Below, one piece after another: positions 37,089 to 49,100 of a stretch of DNA of 64,000 nucleotides (within the stretch, counting starts at the first letter, position 1; each line of letters begins with the position of its first letter). The stretch is from positions 836,156-900,155 of the forward strand of contig SCFE01000098.1 of NCBI GenBank assembly GCA_004352715.1. The letters are read 5' to 3'. Below the pieces are notes generated by a model. It ran no database searches, had not been told where the DNA came from, and worked only from the letters and a program-made list of their open reading frames with translations. The DNA is from Hofstenia miamia. Taxonomy: Eukaryota; Xenacoelomorpha; Acoela. The position numbers and the translations under genes are program-made.

Positions 37089-37435
37089 TGTATATATATA
37101 TATATATATACTTAAAGCATGCAGAATTCTTGTTTCAATAAATTTATCTTCATGGGGTTAGTTTAAAATAAATGTTTATATAGATATATATCTGCTTTGT
37201 TTGAAATAGTCATTTNNNNNNNNNNNNNNNNNNNNNNNNNNNNNNNNNNNNNNNNNNNNNNNNNNNNNNNNNNNNNNNNNNNNNNNNNNNNNATATATAT
37301 ATATATATATATATTATATGGCTTAAACTTAAAGCATGATGCAGAATTCTTGTTTGAATAAATTTATCTTCATGGGGTTAGTTTAAAATAAATGTTTATA
37401 TAGATATATATCTGCTTTGTTTGAAATAGTCATTT
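37089..37435. repeat. TA microsatellite, 77-N gap and duplicated flank
   Basis: 37110-37215 is repeated at 37327-37435 (start ACTTAAAGCATG, end GAAATAGTCATTT) with a 3-bp indel and one substitution. Between them are N at 37216-37292 and a TA run. Probably two alleles or an unmerged contig overlap. Confidence 0.85.
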
Positions 37436-37868
37436 AGTATATGCACGTGGCGCGCTTTGTTTGAAAATATATAGGTTGCTTTTCATATTTCACGTAAATT
37501 CAAACTGGGGTAAGTTTATCAAAAATTTTTCTATATTTATGAAAGTATATTTGTGAATATAAATAAATTTTAATATTATTTATAACGTCTAAATATACAT
37601 AGTATAGTTGGTTAACCTCTGGTGCTTAATTACTGTCATGGCCTAACTTGTGTATCCAATTGGAAACAATAAGAAAAAAGATGTCTAAAATTTGTTTCCA
37701 ATTGGATACAATCACAGAAAATTATCATATTAAATTTTACATTTTGCGCTTAATAATTACATTTTATCTATTTTCAGCTACATCAATGACTTGAAACCAC
37801 GCCGCTAAGGTGGAGGCGTATAAAAAGCTATATAATTCAAATGAACATTATACTCTAGTTTTCGCAGG

Positions 37869-39147
37869 AGACAGTTCAGATATGGAAACTGATTGGGAGG
37901 AAGATTCCATTGATTCCGATACCGACGCAGAAGACAATCATCGAATTTTTTTTGCAAAATTCTTATGCCAGCAGAAAATACAGATGTAGCCACCCTAAAC
38001 ATGCTATGCAAATGCCCTGTCCAATATTTTGTTCTTCCAATGAAGCGGTTGATATATTTGTACACATTAAACCATACGAAAGATTTAAACTGTACTTGGA
38101 AGCCAATCTCTTCTTATATTGTCTAACCAAACAAATACTTCCGTTTTTCATTTATGTTATGATGAATATTTGAAGAAGCCCAGAGAAGATGTCTATGATC
38201 CGTTGTTCAAGACCACAGCTGTATTTTATAAAGTCAGAGACCTCTGCCAAAAATGGCCAATGAAAGAAAATCAACCCATTAATGAACAAATAATACATTC
38301 AAGGAAAGACAGTTGCAAACAATATGTACCTAACAAACCCGATCATTGCTGATTCAAAGTGATTTCGAGAACTGAGCTTCTATCTCCTCGTGCAGATTAG
38401 TATGGTTAGCAACATTGTTCGTTCTCTATGTTCTACACCACCATTAGGGTCAAATAATATCAAAGTGTATATGAATAATTATTATAATACGTTTTATCTA
38501 ATGCTGCATTTAATAATGGGTTTCAAATTTTTACTACTGGAACCATGAAAAGCAACCGACTACATAATGGCCCACTAAGTCTAAAGATCTCAAAAAGGAA
38601 GGCAGAGGCTCCCCTGATGAAGTTGTTGATTATAACTCTGAACTTTCAGTAGTCAGATGGTTGGTAAATGCCGCCGTTATGACAAGAAAGAATTGAAAAT
38701 AGTGGAAGTAGATCACCCAACATCGTTAAATAATAAAACAACCGCATGGACGGTGTTGATCTGAAGGACATGCTGCTAAACTTATACCAAATAGATCATC
38801 TGACCAACAAATATATGCAAATTTTATTTTACCTTGTTGGAACCGTGGTAAACAATACATCGTTGGAGGGAATATCGATAAACTCTACTACCAGTAAAAG
38901 ATATTCCAAAGAAACGAATGTCATCGTTTAATAGAAAAGCAGGAACACCTAGCCTGGTAGTTATCCAACCACCACTCAAAAGACAAAGGCCAAACGAACT
39001 ACCCGCTAAAGACATTATACGATTGGAGATAAAGGATCATCCACCAGTACACGATAAGAAAACGAGATGCAGACAATGTTCTGATGTCCAGACTCGATAG
39101 AAATGCCACAAGTGTGGAGTCTCAATGACAAGAAAAACTGTCTCTTA
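37869..39147 (+). pseudogene. piggyBac-type transposase, decayed
   Basis: Ordered piggyBac landmarks in shifting frames: acidic start GDSSDMETDWEEDSIDSDTD (37869-37928); PINEQIIHSRKDSCKQYVPN followed by KPDH (about 38276-38345), the vDEqMipfkGr-lKQY-pnKP block; VYMNNYYNTFYLM (about 38465); MDGVDLKDMLLNLYQIDHLT (from 38746); and the Cys-rich end KKTRCRQCSDVQTR with KCHKCGVSMTRKT (to 39147). Of the three catalytic aspartates of the family, the first (vDE) and second (mDN) both read Asn; the third (GVD) is kept. With frameshifts and stops it is inactive. Terminal repeats and TTAA duplications were not confidently located. Confidence 0.8.
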
Positions 39148-41160
39148 ACTTTCATATGTAAAACGATATTCATGGAACAATACATAGTTCATTAACTGAT
39201 GTACATTTTCGATAAACTTAATCAGCATGGATTAGTTTGGTTCTTAATATTTCCATATGGATACAATCAATAAATCTTAGAAAGTGACAGGAATATCATT
39301 GAAAGTGATAAAGTCCATTATTTACATCAAATTACTCAAGTATGTTAAGGATATAATTTTCGCAATCTTATTTGTATCTAAGAATGCGTTAAGTTACTAA
39401 GATTATATTCAATTATTATTGCAGTTGATTATCGCAATGAAATACAATGAATACTATAATTATTGAATTATGTTCTTGGACGAAATTCTAAAATACCGCT
39501 AGTCTCATGTATAAACTGCACTCAAAACTTTAAGGTTATTTTTAGTGACAGGTATACAGCGTGCATAAGCTGCACCATGCCACACTAATTTTATCCTTGC
39601 CCACATACGTTTCCCATTCATTTAACAAACTTGATTCAACATATTACTGAAAATTTCGTAGCATCTTATTGTTGCATTAATTATTTTCAGCTTTTGCACA
39701 TTTAAAAGGTAACGTAATGAGAAATTTACAGATATAATTTTAGAATGCGTGTTCTAAACTAAGATCATGACAAAATTCAAAAAAATTTTGATGAAGATCT
39801 TATAAAGATTTTGGCAAAGCCTGGACTGAACAACTCAATATGTGAAACTTGAGCGTGTTGCACAGTGTTGTAATTGTGTTTAAATTATAGTTGAATCTTG
39901 TTTAAGTGGGATTTGCATGCGAAGGCACCCGAATAAAACTTGTTTGAGAAAAAGGACGGTTGCTTAAATCATAAAAGCGAGAAAGATGTGTATTAATATC
40001 CCTTAGATCGGTGATAACCATTGCAACGTGAAAAATTGACATTCAGCTTCCTCTAAAAGGAAAAGTAGTCTAGAACAAATGGGATTCTGTCTTTAATTAT
40101 CATTTTTGGTAATTCAAGAAAAATGACATCCAACGTTCAGTCTACAAGAAAGTCCAATGTGTAAGTGCCTAAATGCCAGAGTATTAACAATGTCTCCTTC
40201 GCGAGATCGGTTGAATTTTGCGATTTCGATATAGCGGTGCTTTTTCTGAGAACAATAAATGGTAGAAATTAAAAATTTTGGAAAAATCAAATCATTAAAA
40301 TAATGTTTAGATGTTAGGAAGTAACAAAGTAACTTGATATTTCAATAACCTCGAAAGTTAATAATTTAAATTTAAACAGCAAAAGTCCTCTTGGTTAGTT
40401 ATTGCTACGTAATAAATGGACTCATCCCTAAAGAAAATTCGTTTGAGAAACTTCAAATAATATATGCATAAAATTGTTAAAGTACGTTACTCTTAACAAT
40501 GTACATGTGATTGAAACTCCAATACTAAATTAATTAAAAAACCTATTAACATTTTGAAATATAAATTCCGGCAGAGCTCAAATCAAATCTATTTGAAGAA
40601 GCCTCAAGTATATTTCGTCCAAAATCAATCATTCATAAATCATTTGGACAAACACAAATGAATGAACTGAACATAACATAAAAAGGTACATCAAACATTA
40701 CCTTTTAATTTAAAAAATGAATGGCTTTTTGCCTTAAGCTGGTCTTAGTGCTTACACACTGCATTTTATATTACGAAACATATTTCTATGATAAATTGGA
40801 CGTCAATATTTTTGAAAAGTACAACTGTACTACTAATTATGGATAGAAACAATGAAGATTAAATGTTATGCCCTAACTTGTTAAATACATTTTGCAGTTT
40901 ATGAAGAATTTAAAATTTTAATAAATTAGTTATTATAATACAAAAAGATTACTAGGGATTGATTCTAGATACAATTATAAAAAAACAAAGTTCTAATGAT
41001 ATCATTTGTATTGAAACAACCCTAGCCTTCCTCCTAATCAAAAGAAAGTTATTCAATTCCATTAACTCAAAATTATTTAACAAAAACTGTCACAATTAAC
41101 ATTTTTGAAATTTTTGAATTTAAAAATTTTTGGACTGCACCATTAAAATTTGTGTCACAA
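39148..41160. other. intergenic, nothing recognised
   Basis: Two kilobases between the piggyBac remnant and the foldback element, without ORFs or repeats that I can name. Confidence 0.5.
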
Positions 41161-41632
41161 TGGGGGACTTTCACCCAAAATTAAAAACTGTCAGAATGCT
41201 ACTATATTGCTGAATAATAAATAGAAAAGTTCCTATAGTAGTTGACCAGGGTTTAAAAATTAAATATTTTCAAAATATTCAGCATTTAACTTAACATTTG
41301 GTTATGCAGAGGACATAATTGAGAATTTCCCATGCGTATTTAAGCAATATGGCATAGCTAAAAACTACTAAATTTAGATGACCTTAAAAACTCATTAAAT
41401 GTGAACATATGATAAAAAAACTTTTATAAAAAACTGTATGTTGCCCACAATTGTGTGAGAAAATTCATTAGGTCCTCTGACGTCAAAGTAAAAATTAAAG
41501 TTTAATACTGAATATCTCAAAGATGAATAATAATATTGAAACCCTAGTCGTCTACTATACGAATTTTTCTATTGATTATTGATCTATATAGTAGCATTTT
41601 AGCAGTTTTTAACTTTAAGTGAAAGTCACCCA
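41161..41632. mobile_element. foldback MITE, 472 bp, long imperfect inverted arms
   Basis: The left arm begins TGGGGGACTTTCACCCAAAA. The right arm read backwards begins TGGGTGACTTTCACTTAAAG. Similarity continues for about 80 bp (shared AATGCTACTATA and AATAGAAAA...TATAGTAG) and again deeper (CAGAGGACATAATTGAG versus CAGAGGACCTAATGA). No ORF. A clear target duplication was not seen. Confidence 0.7.
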
Positions 41633-41845
41633 TGCAAATTATTAATATCAAATTTTCATTCATGCATTTTTCATGCAGTACTTAATATTAACTAGCTTTT
41701 TATTTGTTTGCCATTTGTACATAATGCAAAGATCTATGTACAATTGTACAACTACAAACTAAGCTACACCTAATTCAAATAAAAACTATAAAAAACACAA
41801 ATGCACAACACTTAAGAAAACAGTAATATATGTACAAATAAAAAT

Positions 41846-42300
41846 TTAAGTATCCCAAATCTCATTTCGCCATTTGTTTAGACATTTAGATGTTCCAAAT
41901 TTAAATTGGTTAGCTAACAAGTATTTCCTCAGTAGCTTCTTGAATGTTCCTAGAAATTGCAGTTTACAATATTGTTGTTTAATTTATTCCACATACTGCA
42001 TGTAGATTTGTAAATGAATCTTGCCATACTTTTTGCTAAATTTCATATTTGTTTATGCAATTCCTTGTTCTGTCTTTCACATTGAAGAGGTTGCTATTAA
42101 GATATTTTAAGTTTGATAAGTTTTTATTTGCTTAAAGAGATATAATAAACAGACATATTGCATGTGATACATTGGAATTAATATTGCATGGTGTTGGAAT
42201 ATACAACCAGTATGTTGTCTATTTATGCTAAACATTTCAGATATTGACCAGTTAAATACTTTATTAAAGCATGAATGATCAGGGCACACAATTTTTACAA
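41846..42300 (-). mobile_element. LINE 3' end fragment
   Basis: On the minus strand the end reads GTFKKLLRKYLLANQFKFGT then NKWRNEIWDT and stop near 41846. This is close to the LINE tail at 27276-27467 (FKKLLKNMLANQFKYE, NNWRKF), so both come from one family. Upstream pieces are broken by stops. The 5' limit is uncertain. Confidence 0.55.
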
Positions 42301-42525
42301 GCCAATAATGAGCATGATTTGCATGTCATCTGCTAGTACACTTTGCAAACATTAATTTCATTATCAATCTATAATTTTTTCGATTTTTAACTGCACCTTA
42401 GTATTTAGATACTCTAGATTAGTACTTAAAATACTCTCTCAATTTTGCGCAAATTGTCTTAGCACATTGTAAGCTAAATTCTACCCCAAGCTTATTTGAT
42501 TTTTCAATAAACTGATTTGAAATAT

Positions 42526-43018
42526 GGCTATTCACGAAATTTTAATTCTTGAATAAATAGAAAAAAATAAAACTACACAATATGAGTTTTTTAATTTTTC
42601 TTGTCCTAGCAAAAAAATATCCATTATTAAAGAGATATTTAAGACATAAAACAGCATCCCTATTTAATTGTGTTACGTCATTGGTCATACATATAGTCAT
42701 TTTTTTATGTCAATAAAGCTTCTTAACTAGTTGGTGATTGAAATAAATCTAAAATTTGAGTGTTTTTAGTTTTCTTACAGGCAAATACAAAAAGCTCATC
42801 CTTTAAAAACACTAAATATTAAGATATTTTAGATCCAATCTTCTATTGCTAATGACGTCATTCATATGAAATGTGTGCAATGGGCTGACATTTGCATCTT
42901 TAATATTTCTTCTCTTGAATAAAGCATGATTTTTTCCTAGGTCAAAAAATTTAAGCAAATAATGTAGTGATATTATAATTTTTGGATTTATTCAAGAAAT
43001 AAAATTTCGTGAATAGCC
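42526..43018. mobile_element. MITE, 493 bp, about 33-bp inverted ends
   Basis: The left end GGCTATTCACGAAATTTTAA and the right end (read backwards) GGCTATTCACGAAATTTTAT are followed on both sides by TTCTTGAATAAAT. No ORF. Internal palindromes ACGTCATTGGTCAT and AATGACGTCATT are present. It ends 173 bp before the proposed CCDC40 start codon. Confidence 0.75.
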
Positions 43019-43191
43019 CCATTGTTGTTTGCAAAAAGTGAAATCGTTCTTCACGAAATAAAACTTATATACAAAATATTATAATCGAAATTAGTTGGTA
43101 ACCTAGTTACATCTATTTTTGTGTACTAAATTTATACATAAATAACTGTCACTATTTCAAGTTATTGACTGTAATTTATACATTAGTGAAA

Positions 43192-46100
43192 ATGTCTGCA
43201 AGTTCTGAAGGTAAATTCTCAATTTTTTAATATTCTAATGCATATTTAGAATTTAATAATAATGATGATTTCATGAATGAAGTAATACCTGACGATGATT
43301 TCGATAATGATTCTACGAAAGGTATGCATTTGTACTAGCAAATTTCATGTCGAATTGCAAACAGAAAGGATTTATTAAAACCGGTATTATTTGAGTCTTT
43401 CAAGAACACTCTGAAAAGAAAGTGTGAAAAACTAACTATTCGATGCCATATACAATAGAATAGATTTTTGTAACTCCTTAACATGAATCTTACTTGAAAC
43501 ATCTCTTTTCGGACAGTTTTTCAATAAATTTAAATTTATATATAAAGTTTTTGATATAAATTTACCTTTTGCTTATTTGTCTATTTTTGGTCATTGTAAA
43601 AACTTCGTTTTATATGCGATCCATATTATTTCTGGATCACTAATTGCTGATCAGACGAGAAATTGTGCAAATTTGACCACAAATGTAAGCAAATCTGTGT
43701 ATTTAATATCCCCACCGAAATGTTTATAAATGACATTCAACCGAGAACTCCAATTAGGGAAATAACGTATAATTACCACCCGGTCAAACTGAGCATTGAT
43801 GAAATGTGAAATGAAATTTTAAAGACACCGTTTGAGGAAAACGGTTTTGATCGTTATGATTATTTAAGAAATATTGAAAAACATTTAATTAAAGAATCTA
43901 ACAGAATTTTGTTTCCTTCTATTGTACAAAAATATTAACAACTTCTTCTGAACCAATTGATCTGAGGATGTCTAGCACAATATTTAGTACAGCAAGAGCA
44001 TTCAACCTTTCTTAATCTTTTTAGCGCTCCTTTAGTAGTTCTTAGGTGTGATAAAGTTCTTTCACCTATGCAAAACTAGCAAGCATTGATAAGTCGATTC
44101 GTAGAATGGGAAGATGCCTTTCATTAAGAAATAGATATAATAAAATGCCCCTAATGCATTTGCAGGTTCTGTTCGAAAACGTCATTAGTAAAGATGCGTT
44201 TAATTAAAGAAAGCTTCTCAGGTAGGAAGTCGCTAGCAGAACACGGGTGCTTCGAGATCATGGTTGCAATTGTACATGCATATTTGAACTTGAGCCGTCT
44301 GCTGCCTTAGACACCTGAGATTGGCATTTTCGTTCACCTTCGTATGGAACAGTTGCATGAAGATAACCATAACGACTAAGTATTTTCTGAAATGTTGTTT
44401 TCATCGTTTGACTAATGAGATTATTGCCTCACATGAAAGTGAAAACTTTCATAATTATAAGATTTAATCTATATGTAACACTTCGATATTCCGCAGATGT
44501 TATTGAATATAGCAAATCGCCTGTTAATATATTGCTAAACTTACATGTTAGACATCAAATTACAATTTCATGTTTAACATTTTGACACTTCATCAATCAA
44601 TTTCCAAGATTAAATCCCGATTAAGCACTCAAAAATCCGGGACAGTTTCGCCTTCAATGTAATTGAATTGAAGAGAACTATGACGTTGAAGGCCGTAATG
44701 CCATATTTTCTCCGGGAAACCTGCATTATCTCTTATGAGACATATTGCAAACATTTGCTAGTTTTTAGTTATGAACAATTGCGTTTTGGTCTACATATTT
44801 AACCGAATAACTATTGAATTTGGAGAACTGTAGGGCTACTTATTTCCATAATGTTAGAAGTTAAAATAAATGACATAGAAGTGCTTCACATTTTGAAAAA
44901 GCGATGGTTGTATAACCTTTCAGTGTAATATTACATTTATAATTTTAAGCTTATGGAGATTAGGGACAAAAATCACTTTCTGAAAGCCTGTTTTTCGAAA
45001 CAATATTTTAAGCATAAGTTTATAGATTATTTTTTTTCATCATTTAGATGCTAATTTTAACCAGCATGAGCTGGACGCTCTGGATGAAAACGAGAATCAG
45101 TTGGCAGAATCTGACGATGAAAGCGAAATGATTGTCTTGGATCCGGACCATCCTTTGATGGCTAGATTTCAAGCTGCGCTGCAGAAACTTTTGCAAAAAC
45201 AGAATGACAAAGCAACAATTGAACTTCGTGAATATGTATATATTTTTATGAATTGATCAATTCTAAATCAAATTAGGAGGAAATGATACGCGCCCGCAAA
45301 AAAGAAAGAGAAGAGCAAGGAGTGCAGTTGTACGGCTTACAACAGGAATTAGCACGGCAACAGATGACACTTGAAAAGCATCATGATGAATTTAATGCGG
45401 TACATCAGGATAGAATGTCTTCAGAGGTTAAACTAACTCAAGTTCGTGATGACTATCGGCGGACACAAGAAAGTTTACTACTTCAAGAAAAGAAAGGTTC
45501 GTTTTTTATGATAAAGATAATGATGTTTCTAGTCTATTTTTTGAAATTATTTTGCATAAATCTAGTATTTGTGTCATACAAAGACAGGTGATATTTCTAT
45601 ATTTAGCCGCTGAACTACAACAAGAATTGGATAATCTGGGAATGCGATTGTTCTATATGGAGGCTTCTAAAAAAGATGTTCGTGGAGATATTGCAGTAAT
45701 GCGGCGTGCAGCTGAAAAGGCCGAGCAGGACGTATCTAAACTAGAGAGTGAAAAACAATCTCAGGATTTATATGTGGATAGACTTGTTGAGACGTTAGAT
45801 AGGTTAAAGAAAAATGTTGCTCTTTATGAAGCACAGTATCTTGCACAGATTCAAGAAACGAAGGCAGCTCGAGAAGCTCTCACAGACGCTGAAATGGAAA
45901 TTGAGGTATGTGTTGAAATATTATTAAAATTATTGTAGTCACTATCACAATTTTTTAATTTTATTATGCTATTCCAAATTATAATGTCTTTAGTCCATTG
46001 CAATGGAAAAGAAGCAACTTTATCAGCAGTGGAATAGTTCTTTAATTGGAATGCATAGGCGTGATGAAGCACATTCTGCTCTTTTGCAGGCTTTAGAGTA

Positions 46101-49100
46101 AGAGCTATGTAGTTATTCACCGTTTAACTTAGATTGGGCTTTTTTCTATAATATAAATTTGCAACATTATAATATTTATTATAAATTTTACTGATAAATA
46201 CATCATAAATTTTCGTCTTGTTCTTCCTTATTTGATTATTTCTATCTTTTTCTATGTGAACAGGTTTTCAATATTAAAATTTAAAATGTGCAAAAGTAAT
46301 GCTTATATATTAACTTCATGCAGTGTTCTTTTTAGGGATGTGCCTACATATATTAAATATAAGTTTTAGCAACCCGTTGTATATTCATCGAACTTTTAAG
46401 CTAAAATATTTTTATGGAATGAGTGCATAGATAGTCCATGATCTATGCGCTTATCTGAAAATGAAGTGATATTCCTGCTAGCATTATAATTGATTTTGCT
46501 GAATTTTTACAACCTGAGTTATATTTCCTGTTATCATATGCGGTTATTGCAAGACTGAGATGAAGTTTTCTTAATTATGAATGGAATAAACGCAATGTTT
46601 AGTCAACAAAAGCAAAAATTGATCACTCTCCAACAGGAAATTGAAGGATACAAGAAATCAATCGCCAAGGCTCAAGAAGAAAATGAGAGGCTTCATGGTT
46701 TAGCTGGACAGCACGACAGAGAAATTGCTACTACAAAGAAGCAAATTACTTCTGCTCAGACAAAGCTTGATCAAATTAAACTGCAGTACTCTACCTATCA
46801 ACGCACTTTAAATGAAACTGAAAGCGCTTTAGACAGAACTAATAATGTAAGCCTCTCCATTGCTAGAACCTTGATTTGTTCTAATCGTATATTTGTAGGA
46901 AAAAAGTGTGAAAGAAGCTGAGATGACGGCTTTGAGGAAGAATGTTGAAAAGGAATACCTGGAACGCGTTAAATTAGAAAAACAGATTGAAGATAAAATT
47001 CGCAGTCAGCTTACTTTAGACAAAGCAAGAAAATACACCAAGAAAGTTACTGATAAACTCCGAGAGAAAACAAGAGACATGGTAAATTTGTAATTTAATA
47101 TCCGTTTATTATGTTATTTGTTGAAATTTTTATTTTGAATTAACAATAGTTTTCATGTAGGAAACTCAAGTATCAAATGTTGAGAATGAAATTGCGAATG
47201 ATACTCTGGCTCTTACCAACACAACCGCCAGAATTCAAAGACTAGAGAAGACTGTTCTCGAATTAAACTCTGAAATTGAGAAAAAGAATGAGATCGCCTC
47301 AAAATCCGAAGCAGAAATCACCAAACGAAACGCAGTTATTGAGCGAAAACAGGGCCAGATTGACCAGTTAAGTAAGAAAATTGATCAGTTGAAAGCTGAA
47401 AGAGGGGTAAATATTATTAACTTTTTGCTAATTACAATCCTATATGTTTTTTGAAATATGTTTCTTTCGGACTTTTTATTACCTTGCTCTACATAATTTA
47501 TCTAGCCTATCTAGGTTATAATAAATTAACGAAATCTTCACATTTTGTGGATTATGCAATAAATAATTCGATCGAAATTTTCCAAATTCTGAAATATAGA
47601 TCAGCTGGTCCTGTGCAATTACGTAGAATTTTGTATTTTAGGGAGAAGAAATCAGCCCTCAAGAGTTTGAAATTAAAAGTCTAAACAAAGCCATTCACAT
47701 GAAAGAACAGGAACTGACTGAAATGCAACAGTTTTGGCTGAAGTCCGTTTAAACTTTCTCGGCAATTCTTAAGTTATATTTAGGGAGCAAACTGAGCTTG
47801 TCAAAATGTCTCAGTTACGTGATGAGCAATCAAACGAAGTCGACATACTTAAAAAGCAACTCATTGTACTGGAGCAGCGCAAGATTAAGGTTGAGGGTAT
47901 GTGATCTTATGTAGTTACAACAATGATTTTGCTCTTCCATTGTAGAAAATTATAAGTAGTTTTCTGCTTAGCACCAGAAAAGCGCCAATAGGTCAAAATG
48001 AACTTTAAGCATTTTTTACTTATTCATTCAGAAAAATCAGTAGCAGGTACATATAATTTCACTTATGTTGATTATCTTTGAATTCATTATTCGTTGAAAT
48101 TCTGTTTGTATTCCATAATTTTCACATTTGAAACATCAGGTTTAAACTTATTCTCAAGGAGTCATCGCTGTTCTAGTGCTAAGCCACTTCCTTACTTCGA
48201 ATTCCATAAAAGTTTACTTGATTTTTGGTAATAATAATTGGAAAACACTTTTTTTATTTTACAGGATCATTATTACTTGGTGTGAACAAACAAAGCAAGC
48301 TTTTCTGTTTTGCTAATACCAAAATATGGAAATACTACTTGCTAACTTGCAACTTCGCAAAGGTTATTATCTTTCAAAGTGATATATTATCATCTTATTG
48401 TGAAACTGAAAAACCGTATTTCTTAATTCAGTATAACTACGAAGATGAAATATGTTGTGTTTGATTTATCAACAATGCCATCCAGTAAACCTCCAACACG
48501 AAATCACCTACTCGATCGCTAGGCCTGACCTGCTAATTAAGTGTATATTTGATGACAGGAATCATTTGGTATTCAAATTCGTTGGTGCATGGTTATGCTT
48601 TTTTGGTTTAAGTTAAGACTTAAAGCTGTTATTCTTACTTATTTTATTGCGTTGCTTATTTAGCTTCAATAGAATCTGAGAATAAGGAAGTGGCACAAAT
48701 TGAGAAGAATATTTCTGGTTTGCAGAAAGATATGATCAAACTTAACACCCTTCTTACCCAAAATAAGTCATCCCAACATGAAATTCAGCAGGAGAACATT
48801 CTTGCTGAGAATGATTTCGTTGCTTCTTTAAAGGAAGCAGAGTTAGAAAGCATCGAAATGCAGAACAAAGCAAATTCTTTAGAAGAAGAAAAAGAACGAA
48901 TGCTTAATAGCTTGATTGAGGCTGAGTATGTATCGTTTGATTAATACTTTGTCATTAATTGCTATCAGTTTTTATTTCTATTAGAAAAATTAGCAAATTA
49001 TTTCCAATATTCGTATTTGCAAATGAGTTCTCTTTTCCAATGATCATTAACTACTTTCAGTGTAAAGAATATAATGATTTCCAACTAGAATACCTTCTTT

